A stretch of 64,000 bases of DNA, taken from NCBI RefSeq assembly GCF_017948675.1, contig NZ_JAGFBU010000001.1, positions 434,001 through 498,000 on the forward strand. Reading direction: 5' to 3'. Below the pieces are notes generated by a model. That model was given only the letters and a program-made list of their open reading frames with translations. It was not told the origin of the DNA and did not search any database. The stretch is from Flavobacterium flabelliforme (GTDB lineage: Bacteria; Bacteroidota; Bacteroidia; Flavobacteriales; Flavobacteriaceae). Positions 44,683 through 53,395 of this stretch are shown in pieces; within the stretch, counting starts at the first letter, position 1, and each line of letters starts with the position of its first letter. The position numbers and the translations under genes are program-made.

Positions 44683-44715
44683 AAAAAAGTCCCGACACAA
44701 TCGGGACTTTTTTTT
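44683..44715 (+). terminator. Intrinsic terminator (convergent genes)
   Basis: AAAAAGTCCCGA / TCGGGACTTTTT, 12-bp stem, 5-nt loop, A/T runs on both sides; serves the genes ending at 44660 and 44766. Confidence 0.92.
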
Positions 44716-44765
44716 GCTTTATGGTTGCAAAGAAAACTAAAACTGAAACTAATTTTTTTTGTTTT

Positions 44766-47555
44766 TTAGTGAAAAATCATTCTGTTTCCAGATGGTTTTT
44801 CCTTAGCACCAAATTTATTCAACTTATAAGTCAATGAAAACATCAAATATCTTTTTAAAACAGTGTTTTCTTCATCCCTTATATTTGTTGGAGAAATGGT
44901 TCTTGTCGCACTCTGGTTTTGATTTAAAACATCATACACTTTAACTTTAGCAGTCATTTTTTTATCAAAAAAACTATAAGACAAACTGGTATTCCATAAA
45001 TAAAAATCTTTCTTGAAACCATCTGCAATATTCGAGTTGTAGGTATATCCAAAATCATTTCCAAAAACCCAGTTTTTAGGCCAATAATTAGTAGTTTGTA
45101 TATTAAAACGATGAATTACACTTGACGCACTGCTAATTCTATAATTGGTATATTTAGAATCATTGTACGTAAAATTATAAGTTGGATTTATCGATAGTAA
45201 TTCACCATATTCATAAGTAAAATTCACTTTAGGATTCAATCTCAATGTATTCGCTTCAAAAGATGCTCCGTTGACAAATCCTTTTGATAAACCATAATTG
45301 GAATTAAAACTAACACCATATTTAAAATTATGTGCTTCTTTTTTTATAGATTTATTCCAATTGGCTCCAAACCAAGAAGAATACGTTCCAGATACATTTT
45401 CAAAAGTGGTAATGTCCTTTATGTTAGAATCATAAAGTACCGAAGAAACTACTTGATCCTCATATAAGTTTCCTCCAAAATAAATAGAATAGCCCGATCT
45501 AGTTGCATAATCATAATTTCTAAAACTTAAATATCCCCATTGATTACGACTAGGTTTTAAATTTATATTTCCTATTGTTGTACTCAATGGATTAGATAAA
45601 TCCTCAACGGGTAAAACTTCGCGTGCTTCAGGAAAATCAACATCATAACTGTAATTAAGATAAATAGATTTTGATTTACTCAATTTATAACTAAGTCGTC
45701 CGTTTAAATAAGGCAACACGTAATTTGAAGTTACATTAGAATTAGTACCTAAATAAAAGGAATTGGCATTATAAGTAACTATTGATGGACCAGAACTAAA
45801 GCTTAAATTAAATTTTTTCTTCTCTAATGAAAAACCTACTTCTGGACGAAAAGCTTTTTTATTTGAACTCAAATGATTTGTTTGCTCAGCATTTAAATCA
45901 GAATAACTTTGAGAATTCGCATCAAAATCAAATGTATTTCTTTGGTCTACTTTTGATTCAGTGCTATAAACAATTCCAAATTTTACATTTAAAGAATCTG
46001 TAATAGGCTCTGCATATTCAATTTCAGAAGTATAAACGTCTTTGGTGTTTCTATTAATTCTAATTTGATTTCTTACAATATCAGGATCTGAATTAAGAAA
46101 GAACATTGTATTGGTTTTATTTAAGGAACTTAAATCCTCTTTAGAATTTTCATTATCAAAAGAAAGACTTAAAAAGCGTCCTTTTTTCTTGAATTTCTTA
46201 TTAAAATTAATAGCATTGCTAAATCCTAATCCATCACTTTCGTCAAAAATTTGAGCCACATTACTATTTACAAGTTCACCGGCTTCATTAAATGATTTTT
46301 CTGCAGAATTGTTGCTGTATTTGGTATTTGATTTGGTAAACTTAGGCGCTACAAAAATAGTGGCTGTTGAATCTATTTTATATTCGACTTGAAAATTTAA
46401 GTTGTGACCAAAGCTCTCCGAATTTGTTATCGCTTCTGATTCTCTATTTATATTTCCTGTGGGAAGAAATGTAATCATTTTGGTTCTATTGCGATTATCT
46501 GAATTAGAATTAGAAAAAAAGTAACTACCACTAGTTTCAAAATCCTTAATTAATTCATCCGAATAATTCAGACCTAACATACTAGACCGAGTTATTCCTT
46601 TGCCAGCGCCATAGCGATTTCCGTTTATTGTAAAACTGCCACCATCAGAGTTATAAGACATAGAACTGTTTCTTCCGCCTCCCATATTATCAAAAATTTC
46701 ATCCATAGAAAAGCCTATAGAATTGATATTATTGGCCGAAGCTAACACGCTTATTTTTCTTTTGTTCTTAAAATAATTTATTAATGCGCTACTCTCATAA
46801 CGATCTCCAGTACCGTAACCTCCCATAAATTTTCCGAAAAATCCTTTGTTTTTATCTTCATCGATAGTTAGGTTAATACTAGCATTATTAGAGGTAGAAG
46901 CTTCTTTGTTCAACTCTTCTTTCTTGGTTTTGGTATCGGTTATTTGAACTTTATTGATAATATCCGAGGGCAAACTTTGCAGGGCAATTTTACCATCTTT
47001 ATCAAAAAAAGGTTTCCCATTTACTAAAATCTGGTTTACTTCTTTTCCATTAACGGTGATTTTACCATCAGTACCAATCTCTACGCCAGGTAACTGTTTT
47101 AGTAAAGTTTCTACATTAGCATCTGGACGAATTTTAAATGACGATGCATTAAATTCTAAAGTGTCTTTTTTTATTCGAATCGGTGGTGCATCATTTTTTA
47201 TAATGACCTCATTCAAATTATTTTGGTTTTCAATCAAGTTTAAAATTCCAAAATCTCTATCTTCAGTCAGAGTTTGTATTTCCTTTTTTAGAGTTTCATA
47301 ACCCATATAGGATATTTTCAAAAAAAATGGTTTGTTAATTTTTTTAATATCCATTTTAAAAAACCCATTTTTATCAGAAATAGTATAATCTATAACTGCG
47401 GAATCTTTTACTGAAGTCAAAAAAACTGTCGCAGCCTCAATGGGTACTTTAGTATTGTTATCTAGAATTTTTCCCTTTAGCGTTATAGTGCTGTTCTGGG
47501 CAAATGAAGAAATAGTTAATAAGAAAGATAAAATTAGAAAGTATTTTTTTTTCAT
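44766..47555 (-). CDS. TonB-dependent-receptor-like outer-membrane beta-barrel protein with carboxypeptidase-like N-domain
   Basis: A 929-aa protein: signal peptide (to SFAQ), a carboxypeptidase-regulatory-like domain (about 25-110: TLKGKILDNNTKVPIEAATVFL, NGFFKMDI, ISYMGYETL), a plug-like part (ETLLKQLPGVEIGTDGKITVNGKEV, ILVNGKPFF) and a barrel that matches the outer_membrane_beta-barrel family 3 pattern (ending VLKRYLMFSLTYKLNKFG). Such proteins are abundant in Bacteroidota, often of unknown substrate. No SusD partner is adjacent, so glycan uptake is not supported. Confidence 0.9.
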   Translation of the reverse strand: MKKKYFLILSFLLTISSFAQNSTITLKGKILDNNTKVPIEAATVFLTSVKDSAVIDYTISDKNGFFKMDIKKINKPFFLKISYMGYETLKKEIQTLTEDRDFGILNLIENQNNLNEVIIKNDAPPIRIKKDTLEFNASSFKIRPDANVETLLKQLPGVEIGTDGKITVNGKEVNQILVNGKPFFDKDGKIALQSLPSDIINKVQITDTKTKKEELNKEASTSNNASINLTIDEDKNKGFFGKFMGGYGTGDRYESSALINYFKNKRKISVLASANNINSIGFSMDEIFDNMGGGRNSSMSYNSDGGSFTINGNRYGAGKGITRSSMLGLNYSDELIKDFETSGSYFFSNSNSDNRNRTKMITFLPTGNINRESEAITNSESFGHNLNFQVEYKIDSTATIFVAPKFTKSNTKYSNNSAEKSFNEAGELVNSNVAQIFDESDGLGFSNAINFNKKFKKKGRFLSLSFDNENSKEDLSSLNKTNTMFFLNSDPDIVRNQIRINRNTKDVYTSEIEYAEPITDSLNVKFGIVYSTESKVDQRNTFDFDANSQSYSDLNAEQTNHLSSNKKAFRPEVGFSLEKKKFNLSFSSGPSIVTYNANSFYLGTNSNVTSNYVLPYLNGRLSYKLSKSKSIYLNYSYDVDFPEAREVLPVEDLSNPLSTTIGNINLKPSRNQWGYLSFRNYDYATRSGYSIYFGGNLYEDQVVSSVLYDSNIKDITTFENVSGTYSSWFGANWNKSIKKEAHNFKYGVSFNSNYGLSKGFVNGASFEANTLRLNPKVNFTYEYGELLSINPTYNFTYNDSKYTNYRISSASSVIHRFNIQTTNYWPKNWVFGNDFGYTYNSNIADGFKKDFYLWNTSLSYSFFDKKMTAKVKVYDVLNQNQSATRTISPTNIRDEENTVLKRYLMFSLTYKLNKFGAKEKPSGNRMIFH

Positions 47556-47564
47556 AAATAAAAA

Positions 47565-47601
47565 AATTCGCTGTTAATGATTTTAAAATCAACAGCGAAT
47601 T
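47565..47601 (-). terminator. Terminator after der
   Basis: AATTCGCTGTT / AACAGCGAATT with an inner palindrome GATTTTAAAATC; lies between the der stop (47650) and the start of the outer-membrane gene (47555). Confidence 0.7.
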
Positions 47602-47649
47602 AAGTTATTTATTATTACACAATGTAATTTCTTACAACAAATTTAACAT

Positions 47650-48960
47650 TTATTTCTCTCTAATGTAGATGTCAATTGGCACTCCTGAGAAATCCCAATT
47701 TTCTCTAATTTTATTTTCAAGGTAACGTTTGTATGGTTCTTTTACATATTGAGGCATATTGGCAAAAAACACGAACTGTGGCGTTTTAGTAGGCAATTGC
47801 ATGCAATATTTAATTTTTACATATTTTCCTTTAGTAGCAGGTGGCGGATACGCTTCAATAACTTTTAACATAAATTCATTGAACTTTGAAGTAGCAATAC
47901 GTTGTTGTCTACTTTCAAAAACTTTTACAGTCGCTTCTAATGCTTTCAATAAACGTTGTTTTGTTAAAGCAGAAACAAAAAGAATAGGCACATCCGTAAA
48001 TGGCATTAATTCTTCTCTGATTTTCTCTTCGTAATCACGAGTTGACATCGTTTCTTTTTCGACTAAATCCCATTTGTTAACCAAAATCACTACTCCTTTT
48101 CTGTTTTTCTCAGCTAACCAAAAAATACTTTGATCTTGACCTTCAAAACCACGAGTGGCATCAATAATAAGGATACAAACATCTGCATGCTCAATGGCAC
48201 GCACGGAACGCATCACCGAATAAAATTCTAAATCTTCCTTCACTTTAGCCTTACGACGGATTCCGGCCGTATCAACCAAGTTAAATTCGAAACCAAAACG
48301 GTCAAATTTTGTATCTATAGAATCACGAGTAGTACCCGCAATGTCAGTCACAATATACCTATCTTTTCCAATCAAAGCATTGATAAAGCTTGATTTACCA
48401 GCGTTAGGACGACCAACAACAGCAAAACGTGGCAATACAATTTCTTCTTGAGTTGGTTCTGGTTTTATAGGAAACGCATCAATAACAGCATCCAATAAAT
48501 CTCCAGTTCCACTTCCTGAAATACTCGCAAAAGTATAATATTCCCCTAAACCAAGATTGTAAAACTCTATGGCATCTTTCTCACGCATGGCATTATCTAC
48601 CTTATTTACAGCCAGTAAAACAGGTTTTGTCACCTTGCGAAGTAGTTTTGCAACCGCATCATCCATAGGAGTTATTCCCTCTTCTACATCCACCACAAAT
48701 ATAATTACATCGGCCTCATCAATCGCAAGTTCTACTTGCTTGCGGATTTCTCCTTCAAAAACGTCATCAGAACCGCGTACATAACCTCCGGTATCAATTA
48801 CAGAAAACTCTTTTCCGTTCCACTCGCTTTTACCATAGTTTCTATCTCTGGTAACTCCAGAAACTGAATCTACAATAGCTTCTCTTCTTTGTATCAGCCT
48901 ATTAAAAAGGGTCGATTTCCCTACATTAGGTCTTCCTACTATCGCAACAATGTTATTCAT
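47650..48960 (-). CDS. der: GTPase Der (EngA), ribosome biogenesis
   Basis: A 436-aa protein with two tandem GTPase domains: G1 motifs GRPNVGKST (8-16) and GRPNAGKSS (about 181-189), two DTxG/DTAG switch sequences ([13 protein letters not shown]), two NKxD-type motifs (AVNKVDN, LVNKWDL), and the C-terminal KH-like domain. It is essential for 50S subunit assembly. The promoter carries TACCTTTG at 48983-48990. Confidence 0.98.
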   Translation of the reverse strand: MNNIVAIVGRPNVGKSTLFNRLIQRREAIVDSVSGVTRDRNYGKSEWNGKEFSVIDTGGYVRGSDDVFEGEIRKQVELAIDEADVIIFVVDVEEGITPMDDAVAKLLRKVTKPVLLAVNKVDNAMREKDAIEFYNLGLGEYYTFASISGSGTGDLLDAVIDAFPIKPEPTQEEIVLPRFAVVGRPNAGKSSFINALIGKDRYIVTDIAGTTRDSIDTKFDRFGFEFNLVDTAGIRRKAKVKEDLEFYSVMRSVRAIEHADVCILIIDATRGFEGQDQSIFWLAEKNRKGVVILVNKWDLVEKETMSTRDYEEKIREELMPFTDVPILFVSALTKQRLLKALEATVKVFESRQQRIATSKFNEFMLKVIEAYPPPATKGKYVKIKYCMQLPTKTPQFVFFANMPQYVKEPYKRYLENKIRENWDFSGVPIDIYIREK

Positions 48961-48982
48961 AAGTATTTATTCAAATATTTTG

Positions 48983-49013
48983 CAAAGGTAGTGTTAAATA
49001 GATTGACTATCAA
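48983..49013 (-). promoter_or_regulatory. der promoter
   Basis: On the minus strand TTG (49011-49013) precedes TACCTTTG (48983-48990) by 20 bases, matching the Bacteroidota TTG-N19~21-TAnnTTTG consensus. Confidence 0.8.
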
Positions 49014-49066
49014 TTTTTTTATATATTAGCGCACCTTTACCTTTTAAACCAACCAATTATACCAAC

Positions 49067-49564
49067 ATGAACACCAATAATGAAATGAGACTTCGCTTGC
49101 GATTTTATAAAGATGTGCTGATAAACCCTACTGTTTTAATACAAAAATTTAATACTTTTAAAATTGTACCCTCAGAAGATTACACCATAAAAACAAGAGG
49201 AACACATGTTTGGATTTTTATACAGAGCAGTAAAAAAACTTATTATTCGCCCCATTTACATCTAGAATTTGAATCAAAAGGCGAAAACGAAACACATATT
49301 AGAGGTTTATTTGGTCCCGATCCTACTTTATGGACCTTCTTCATGTTTTTACACTTTATAATTGCAGGTGTTTTTTTAATTTTTAGTGGCATCGCCTACT
49401 CCAACTCTGTACTCAAAAAAAGTTACACCTTCGACTTAGTCGTACTGGCATTAATGGTTATATCGTGGTTTCTTCTTTATTTCATAGCGAAACAAATTCG
49501 AAGTAACGGAAACGATCAAACTCACGAATTAGAAAAAGTATTTTTAGAAATCCTAGAATCGTAA
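49067..49564 (+). CDS. Hypothetical membrane protein
   Basis: A 165-aa protein with two C-terminal membrane helices (about 90-110 and 122-142) after a beta-rich N-terminal part (GTHVWIFIQSSKKTYYSPHLHLEFE). No known family recognised. It is divergent from der, whose promoter lies just upstream. Alternative in-frame starts at residues 7-9 cannot be excluded. Confidence 0.7.
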   Translation: MNTNNEMRLRLRFYKDVLINPTVLIQKFNTFKIVPSEDYTIKTRGTHVWIFIQSSKKTYYSPHLHLEFESKGENETHIRGLFGPDPTLWTFFMFLHFIIAGVFLIFSGIAYSNSVLKKSYTFDLVVLALMVISWFLLYFIAKQIRSNGNDQTHELEKVFLEILES

Positions 49565-49572
49565 TCTTCAGA

Positions 49573-49712
49573 AGCTAATCCAGCACGCCATTGCAACTCC
49601 TCGTTCACAAAGCAATTGTTGCAAAGTGCTTGCAGGAGCTTCCTTTGGTCGCTCTGCAACCACAGCAACAATATCCTTTATTCGCTGTGGGATTTTCATT
49701 TCGATCTGGGCT
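49573..49712 (-). repeat. Intergenic structured repeat, copy 3 (reverse orientation)
   Basis: 140 bp, antisense to copies 1 and 2. Read on the minus strand it starts AGCCCAG (49712-49706), contains GAGC-GACCAAAGGAA-GCTC and ends CTGG-ATTA-GCT (49583-49573). Overall arrangement matches the other copies; internal sequence differs. Confidence 0.7.
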
Positions 49713-49799
49713 AAAAAAAAATCAGTAGCAGAGAAAAACTCCAATACTGATTTTATGTATATTTATATAAAAATCAAGCTTAAACCGCTACTAATTAAT

Positions 49800-50681
49800 T
49801 TATTGGTTGTAACCAAAACGTTTTAACATATTTGCATTGCTTCTCCAATTTTTATTTACTTTCACGTACAATTCAATATGTATTTGTTTACCAAAGAATT
49901 TTTCTAAATCCGCACGAGCTTCCGTTCCTACTTTTTTCAAAGCCGCTCCTTTATGACCAATAATAATTCCTTTTTGGGTATCTCTTTCCACCATTATTAG
50001 AGAACGAATTCTGATAATGTTTTCATCCTCAAAAAATTCTTCCGTAACAATTTCTACTGCATAAGGAATCTCTTTACTGTAATTCAATAAGATTTTCTCA
50101 CGAATCGTTTCATTCACAAAAAAACGTTCCGGCTTATCTGTCAATTGATCTTTAGGATAATAGGCTGGAGATTCTGGTAACAATTCGATAATCCTTCCAA
50201 AAACTTCCGGAACATTAAAGTTCTGCAAAGCAGATATTGGAAAAATCTCTGCATTAGGAACCTTAGCCGTCCAGAAAGCCACTTGTTCTTCCAATTGCTC
50301 TTGATTGGAATTATCAATTTTATTCAATAATAAAAGGACAGGAATTGTAGCATGAATAATTTTATTAAAGAAAGCTTCGTCTTTTAAATCTTGCTCTCCA
50401 ATTTCAACCATATAAATTAAGATATCAGCATCTTCAAAGGCAGATTTAACGAAGTTCATCATCGAGGCTTGCATTTCGTAAGCCGGTTTGATGATTCCAG
50501 GAGTATCCGAAAGGATCAATTGAAAATCCTCCCCATTTACGATTCCAAGAATCCTATGACGAGTTGTTTGTGCTTTAGAAGTAATGATAGACAATCTTTC
50601 TCCTACGAAAGCATTCATTAAAGTGGACTTCCCAACATTTGGATTTCCTATGATATTTACAAAACCTGCTTTATGTGACAT
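49800..50681 (-). CDS. era: GTPase Era, 30S assembly
   Basis: A 293-aa GTPase: G1 [11 protein letters not shown] near the start, DTPGI switch II, LLNKID, and a C-terminal KH domain (MVERDTQKGIIIGHKGAALKKVGTEARADLEKFF). Start by ATG at 50681 (MSHKAGFVNIIG); an in-frame TTG upstream is not needed and overlaps the promoter. Essential 16S maturation factor. Confidence 0.97.
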   Translation of the reverse strand: MSHKAGFVNIIGNPNVGKSTLMNAFVGERLSIITSKAQTTRHRILGIVNGEDFQLILSDTPGIIKPAYEMQASMMNFVKSAFEDADILIYMVEIGEQDLKDEAFFNKIIHATIPVLLLLNKIDNSNQEQLEEQVAFWTAKVPNAEIFPISALQNFNVPEVFGRIIELLPESPAYYPKDQLTDKPERFFVNETIREKILLNYSKEIPYAVEIVTEEFFEDENIIRIRSLIMVERDTQKGIIIGHKGAALKKVGTEARADLEKFFGKQIHIELYVKVNKNWRSNANMLKRFGYNQ

Positions 50682-50702
50682 TTTAATATTATATTTATTG
50701 TG

Positions 50703-50710
50703 CAAAGGTA
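50703..50710 (-). promoter_or_regulatory. -7 promoter element of era
   Basis: CAAAGGTA on the plus strand is TACCTTTG on the coding strand, 22 bases upstream of the ATG. No -33 TTG at 19-21 bases was found. Confidence 0.65.
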
Positions 50711-50799
50711 GTTATATCAAGTCAATAGATGAAAGAAAACATTTTTTAAAATTTTTTGTTGTTTTTACCTAAACTCGGCATATTTTGCATCCTACACAT

Positions 50800-50851
50800 C
50801 GAGGTATAAAGCATTAGGCAGCTCATAGGGATCATATCCACCGCGGCGGAC
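50800..50851 (+). pseudogene. Decayed 5' half of tRNA-fMet (unit 1)
   Basis: CGAGGTATAAAGCATTAGGC then AGCTCAT...ATCATAT corresponds to the 5' half of the intact tRNA-fMet at 51934 with several mismatches in the acceptor arm and D-loop. It stops after the anticodon loop and continues into a GC-rich inverted repeat (CCACCGCGGCGG). A decayed promoter (TTG at 50759, TATTTTGC at 50781, 19-base spacing) precedes it. Confidence 0.75.
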
Positions 50852-50902
50852 TAAATAAAGAGATCTACACGCGTTACTATTTTTTTATTTTATTCTCTTT
50901 TT

Positions 50903-51160
50903 ATCAAGGAAGAATTTGTTGTTTATATCCTTTATTCTGAAAAATTCAATAAAAATTATACTGGTTTTACTTCTAATTTAATAGAGAGATTTAAATCTCA
51001 TAATTTTCTTGGAATAAAAGATCATACTTTAAAATTCAGACCTTGGAAAGTTATTTATGTTGAATTTTTCCCTTCCAAAGCCGAAGCAATGAAAATAGAA
51101 AAGTATTTAAAAACTGGAATTGGAAGAGAATTTATTAAAAATTTATTCCACAACTTATAA
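50903..51160 (+). pseudogene. GIY-YIG nuclease-like frame, unit 1, no start codon
   Basis: An open frame of 85 codons with no ATG, GTG or TTG before the domain (the expected start ATG is replaced by AAG), ending TAA at 51158-51160. It reads EEFVVYILYSEKFNKNYTGF then TSNLIERFKSH, HTLKFRPWKVIYVEFF and EAMKIEKYLKTGIGREF: the VYIL...YTG pair is the GIY-YIG motif, with the conserved Arg in ERF and Glu in IEKYLK. Conserved without stops but start-less; remnant or translated from a non-canonical start. Confidence 0.7.
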
Positions 51161-51311
51161 CCTAATTAACTCCCATTATTGAGATTGAGCAAAGATTTTA
51201 ATAAACTTTATTCCTCAAAGCTAATTATATCAAGCTACTACAAGAAATAAAACATTTTTTAAAGTTTTCCTTGTTTTTACCTAAACTCGACGTATTTTGC
51301 ATCCGACACAT

Positions 51312-51388
51312 CGCGGGATAGAACATTAGGCAGCTCATCGGGATCATATCCGCCACAGCGGACACAGGTTCGAGTCCTGTTCCCGCTA
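51312..51388 (+). pseudogene. Decayed tRNA-fMet (unit 2, first)
   Basis: A 77-nt sequence with intact acceptor ends (CGCGGGA ... TCCCGCTA) and T-arm (GGTTCGAGTCC), but the anticodon arm reads ATCATAT CCGCCACAGCGG in place of CTCATAA CCCGA, so the stem cannot form. The preceding promoter is also decayed (TTG 51271, TATTTTGC 51293). Confidence 0.75.
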
Positions 51389-51422
51389 ATAAGTAGCCTT
51401 ATTGAGATTACAAAACGCACAT

Positions 51423-51473
51423 CGCGGGATAGAGCAGTAGGCAGCTCGTCGAGATCATATCCGCCGCCGCGGA
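51423..51473 (+). pseudogene. Truncated tRNA-fMet (unit 2, second)
   Basis: The 5' half of tRNA-fMet, identical to the intact copies through the D-arm (CGCGGGATAGAGCAGTAGGC...), then TCATAT and the GC-rich CCGCCGCCGCGG in place of the 3' half. The junction is directly after the anticodon CAT. The second GIY-YIG frame follows 53 bases later. Confidence 0.75.
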
Positions 51474-51525
51474 CTAAACAAAGAAATCCACACACGTTAC
51501 TATTTTTTTATTTTATTCTCTTTTT

Positions 51526-51780
51526 ATCAAGGAAGAATTTGTTGTTTATATCCTTTATTCTGAAAAATTCAATAAAAATTATACTGGCTTTACTTCCAAT
51601 TTAATAGAAAGATTTAAATCTCATAATTTTCTTGGGACAAAAGGTCATACTTTAAAATTCAGACCTTGGAAAGTTATTTATGTTGAATTTTTCCCTTCCA
51701 AAGCCGAAGCAATGAAAAGAGAAAAGTATTTAAAAACTGGAATTGGAAGAGAATTTATTAAAAATTTAATCCACAACTAA
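51526..51780 (+). pseudogene. GIY-YIG nuclease-like frame, unit 2, no start codon
   Basis: An 84-codon frame, nearly identical to the unit 1 copy, with AAG where the ATG start is expected and stop TAA at 51778-51780. It keeps EAMKREKYLKTGIGREF, that is Arg where unit 1 has Ile, so this copy keeps the more typical REK catalytic region. The two units are a tandem duplication; upstream and downstream flanks are also shared. Confidence 0.72.
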
Positions 51781-51894
51781 TAACCTAATTAACTCCCATT
51801 ATTGAGATTGAGCAAAGATTCTAATAAACTTTATTCCTCAAAGCTAATTATATCAAGCTACTACAAGAAATAAAACATTTTTTAAAGTTTTTAG

Positions 51895-51924
51895 TTGCAA
51901 TTCTCGAATTTAGATGTACCTTTG
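51895..51924 (+). promoter_or_regulatory. Promoter of the intact tRNA-fMet pair
   Basis: TTG (51895-51897), 19 bases, TACCTTTG (51917-51924): exact match to the Bacteroidota consensus, 9 bases before the tRNA. Decayed copies of it precede units 1 and 2. Confidence 0.9.
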
Positions 51925-51933
51925 CACCCACAT

Positions 51934-52006
51934 CGCGGGATAGAGCAGTAGGCAGCTCGTCGGGCTCATAACCCGAAGGTCACAGGTTCGAGTCCTGTTC
52001 CCGCTA
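51934..52006 (+). tRNA. Initiator tRNA-Met (CAT), copy 1
   Basis: A 73-nt cloverleaf: acceptor CGCGGGA/TCCCGCT with a C1 x U72 mismatch (initiator tRNAs lack the 1-72 pair), D-arm GAGC/GCTC, anticodon stem TCGGG/CCCGA with the three G:C pairs of initiators around CTCATAA (anticodon CAT), T-arm ACAGG-TTCGAGT-CCTGT, discriminator A73. CCA is not encoded. Confidence 0.95.
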
Positions 52007-52040
52007 CTAAGTAGCCTTATTGAGATTACAAAACGCACAT

Positions 52041-52113
52041 CGCGGGATAGAGCAGTAGGCAGCTCGTCGGGCTCATAACCCGAAGGTCACAGGTTCGAGT
52101 CCTGTTCCCGCTA
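52041..52113 (+). tRNA. Initiator tRNA-Met (CAT), copy 2
   Basis: Identical to copy 1 over all 73 nt; 34-bp spacer between the two. Same three G:C anticodon stem and C1 x U72. Confidence 0.95.
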
Positions 52114-52120
52114 CTAAGAA

Positions 52121-52149
52121 AAAGCTTCAGAGAAATCTGAAGCTTTTTT
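52121..52149 (+). terminator. Intrinsic terminator after the tRNA pair
   Basis: AAAGCTTCAGA / TCTGAAGCTTT, 11-bp stem with a GAAA tetraloop and T run. A degenerate relative of this hairpin occurs at about 53236-53260 and a similar one at 55556-55581. Confidence 0.92.
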
Positions 52150-52453
52150 GTTTATATTACTTTTAAAATTAAACTTCCTCCAAATTTAATTTGATTTAAA
52201 TTACTTAATTTAGATTGTCAGTGCGAAGTCAGGAGACATTCGCAAAGCGTTTCATAATAACACGTGGGAGAGCTGGGGAAGATAGGTCCAAAATTCTAAT
52301 TATTTTTTTACATACTAGTGGATACTGGATAATCTAGGTACATAACTTACCTTTTTGTTATACTTCCTCTTTCTTAATAAGCACTGTTTACTTTAAGAAG
52401 CTAAATAAACTTTCCTTATTTTTTAAATATTAGAAAATATATTATTAGAAAAA
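52150..52453. other. 304-bp intergenic region
   Basis: No gene, tRNA or structured element found. Parts (GAAGTCAGGAGACATTCGC) resemble degraded short genomic repeats. The adjacent minus-strand gene ends at 52454, so its terminator may be here, but no hairpin is clear. Confidence 0.4.
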
Positions 52454-53083
52454 TTAAAATGTAAAAAATGAAGGGTCATGGTTAACCTTCCAAGCATTAG
52501 ATAGTTTAGGAAACAATTCCTTTTCACCAGATATAGTTTTCCAATTTATAATTTTTTCTCTAATTTCTAACTCTACTTTACCATAAACAAATTCTTTTTG
52601 TTGGCTAATATGTGTAATTTTAATTTTGGCTTTACCAGATTTTAGCTGACCATTTATAGAAAGGGCAACGGGGTAGGATTTATTATTTGGATAGTACGTT
52701 CCTGTAATTTTTCCATCATCTAAATTAGTTTCAATAACAAAAGATAAATATGGTAAAGGCTGTGGATTTATAATATCTCCTTCTGAACCCCATGCTCCAT
52801 TGAAAAACTCCCTTTTCTTAACTTGCTTTTTCTTAAAAACACCGTAAATAAAATACAAACCAGTACAAATTGCCGAAATTAAAGCAATTAGCATTGCTAC
52901 AAAACTTATATAATCGGACTTAGAAAATGAATCTTTACTCAATTCTAAACCATTTAATCGTCTTTCCGTTTCTTTTGCTGTGTATGTTGTATACTTTACA
53001 AATTCACTATCTGATTTTCTTGCTTTTTCTAAAACAATTATTCTATTTTGTAAATTTAAAACGAGACAATCTTTATTGTCCAT
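52454..53083 (-). CDS. Hypothetical protein with one membrane helix
   Basis: A 209-aa protein: an N-terminal helical, charged part (1-55, probably coiled-coil), one membrane helix (about 60-85), and an extracytoplasmic or cytoplasmic beta-rich C-terminal domain (FFNGAWGSEGDI, GKITGTYYPNNKSYPVALSING). No family recognised. Low GC; stands alone between tRNA array and M13 peptidase. Resembles effector or sensor-domain accessory proteins only loosely, so no function is assigned. Confidence 0.65.
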   Translation of the reverse strand: MDNKDCLVLNLQNRIIVLEKARKSDSEFVKYTTYTAKETERRLNGLELSKDSFSKSDYISFVAMLIALISAICTGLYFIYGVFKKKQVKKREFFNGAWGSEGDIINPQPLPYLSFVIETNLDDGKITGTYYPNNKSYPVALSINGQLKSGKAKIKITHISQQKEFVYGKVELEIREKIINWKTISGEKELFPKLSNAWKVNHDPSFFTF

Positions 53084-53328
53084 TTTATTTATTATTTCTT
53101 GATATTCTTTCTAATTTTAAATGCTTATAATTTATCAACATAAGATGTTTTTTATAAAGATAATCGCAAACATAAACAATCTTATAAAAATCATTGATAA
53201 AAGCTTTAGATTTTTCAAGATTTCCTGCTGATAGAAAAGCCTCAGAGAAATCTAGAGCTTTGTTGATTTAAACTAAAACCTAAAAAGTTAGGATACTTTT
53301 ATAAAATTTACAATTCCCAAGAAACCAA

Positions 53329-53369
53329 AAAAAATGCGCAAAGTCCAGAGAGACATTTGCGCATTTTTT
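53329..53369 (-). terminator. Terminator after the M13 peptidase gene
   Basis: AAAAATGCGCAAA / TTTGCGCATTTTT, 13-bp stem, 13-nt loop; 27 bases past the minus-strand stop at 53396. Confidence 0.88.
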
Positions 53370-53395
53370 TATAGAAACACTTTAAAGAAAGGATA

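Noticed and set aside
51277..51495. 72-aa minus-strand open frame across the tRNA array
   Set aside because: It is the antisense of tRNA-fMet copies and pseudo-copies; the repeated DELPTALSRDV text comes from tRNA sequence.
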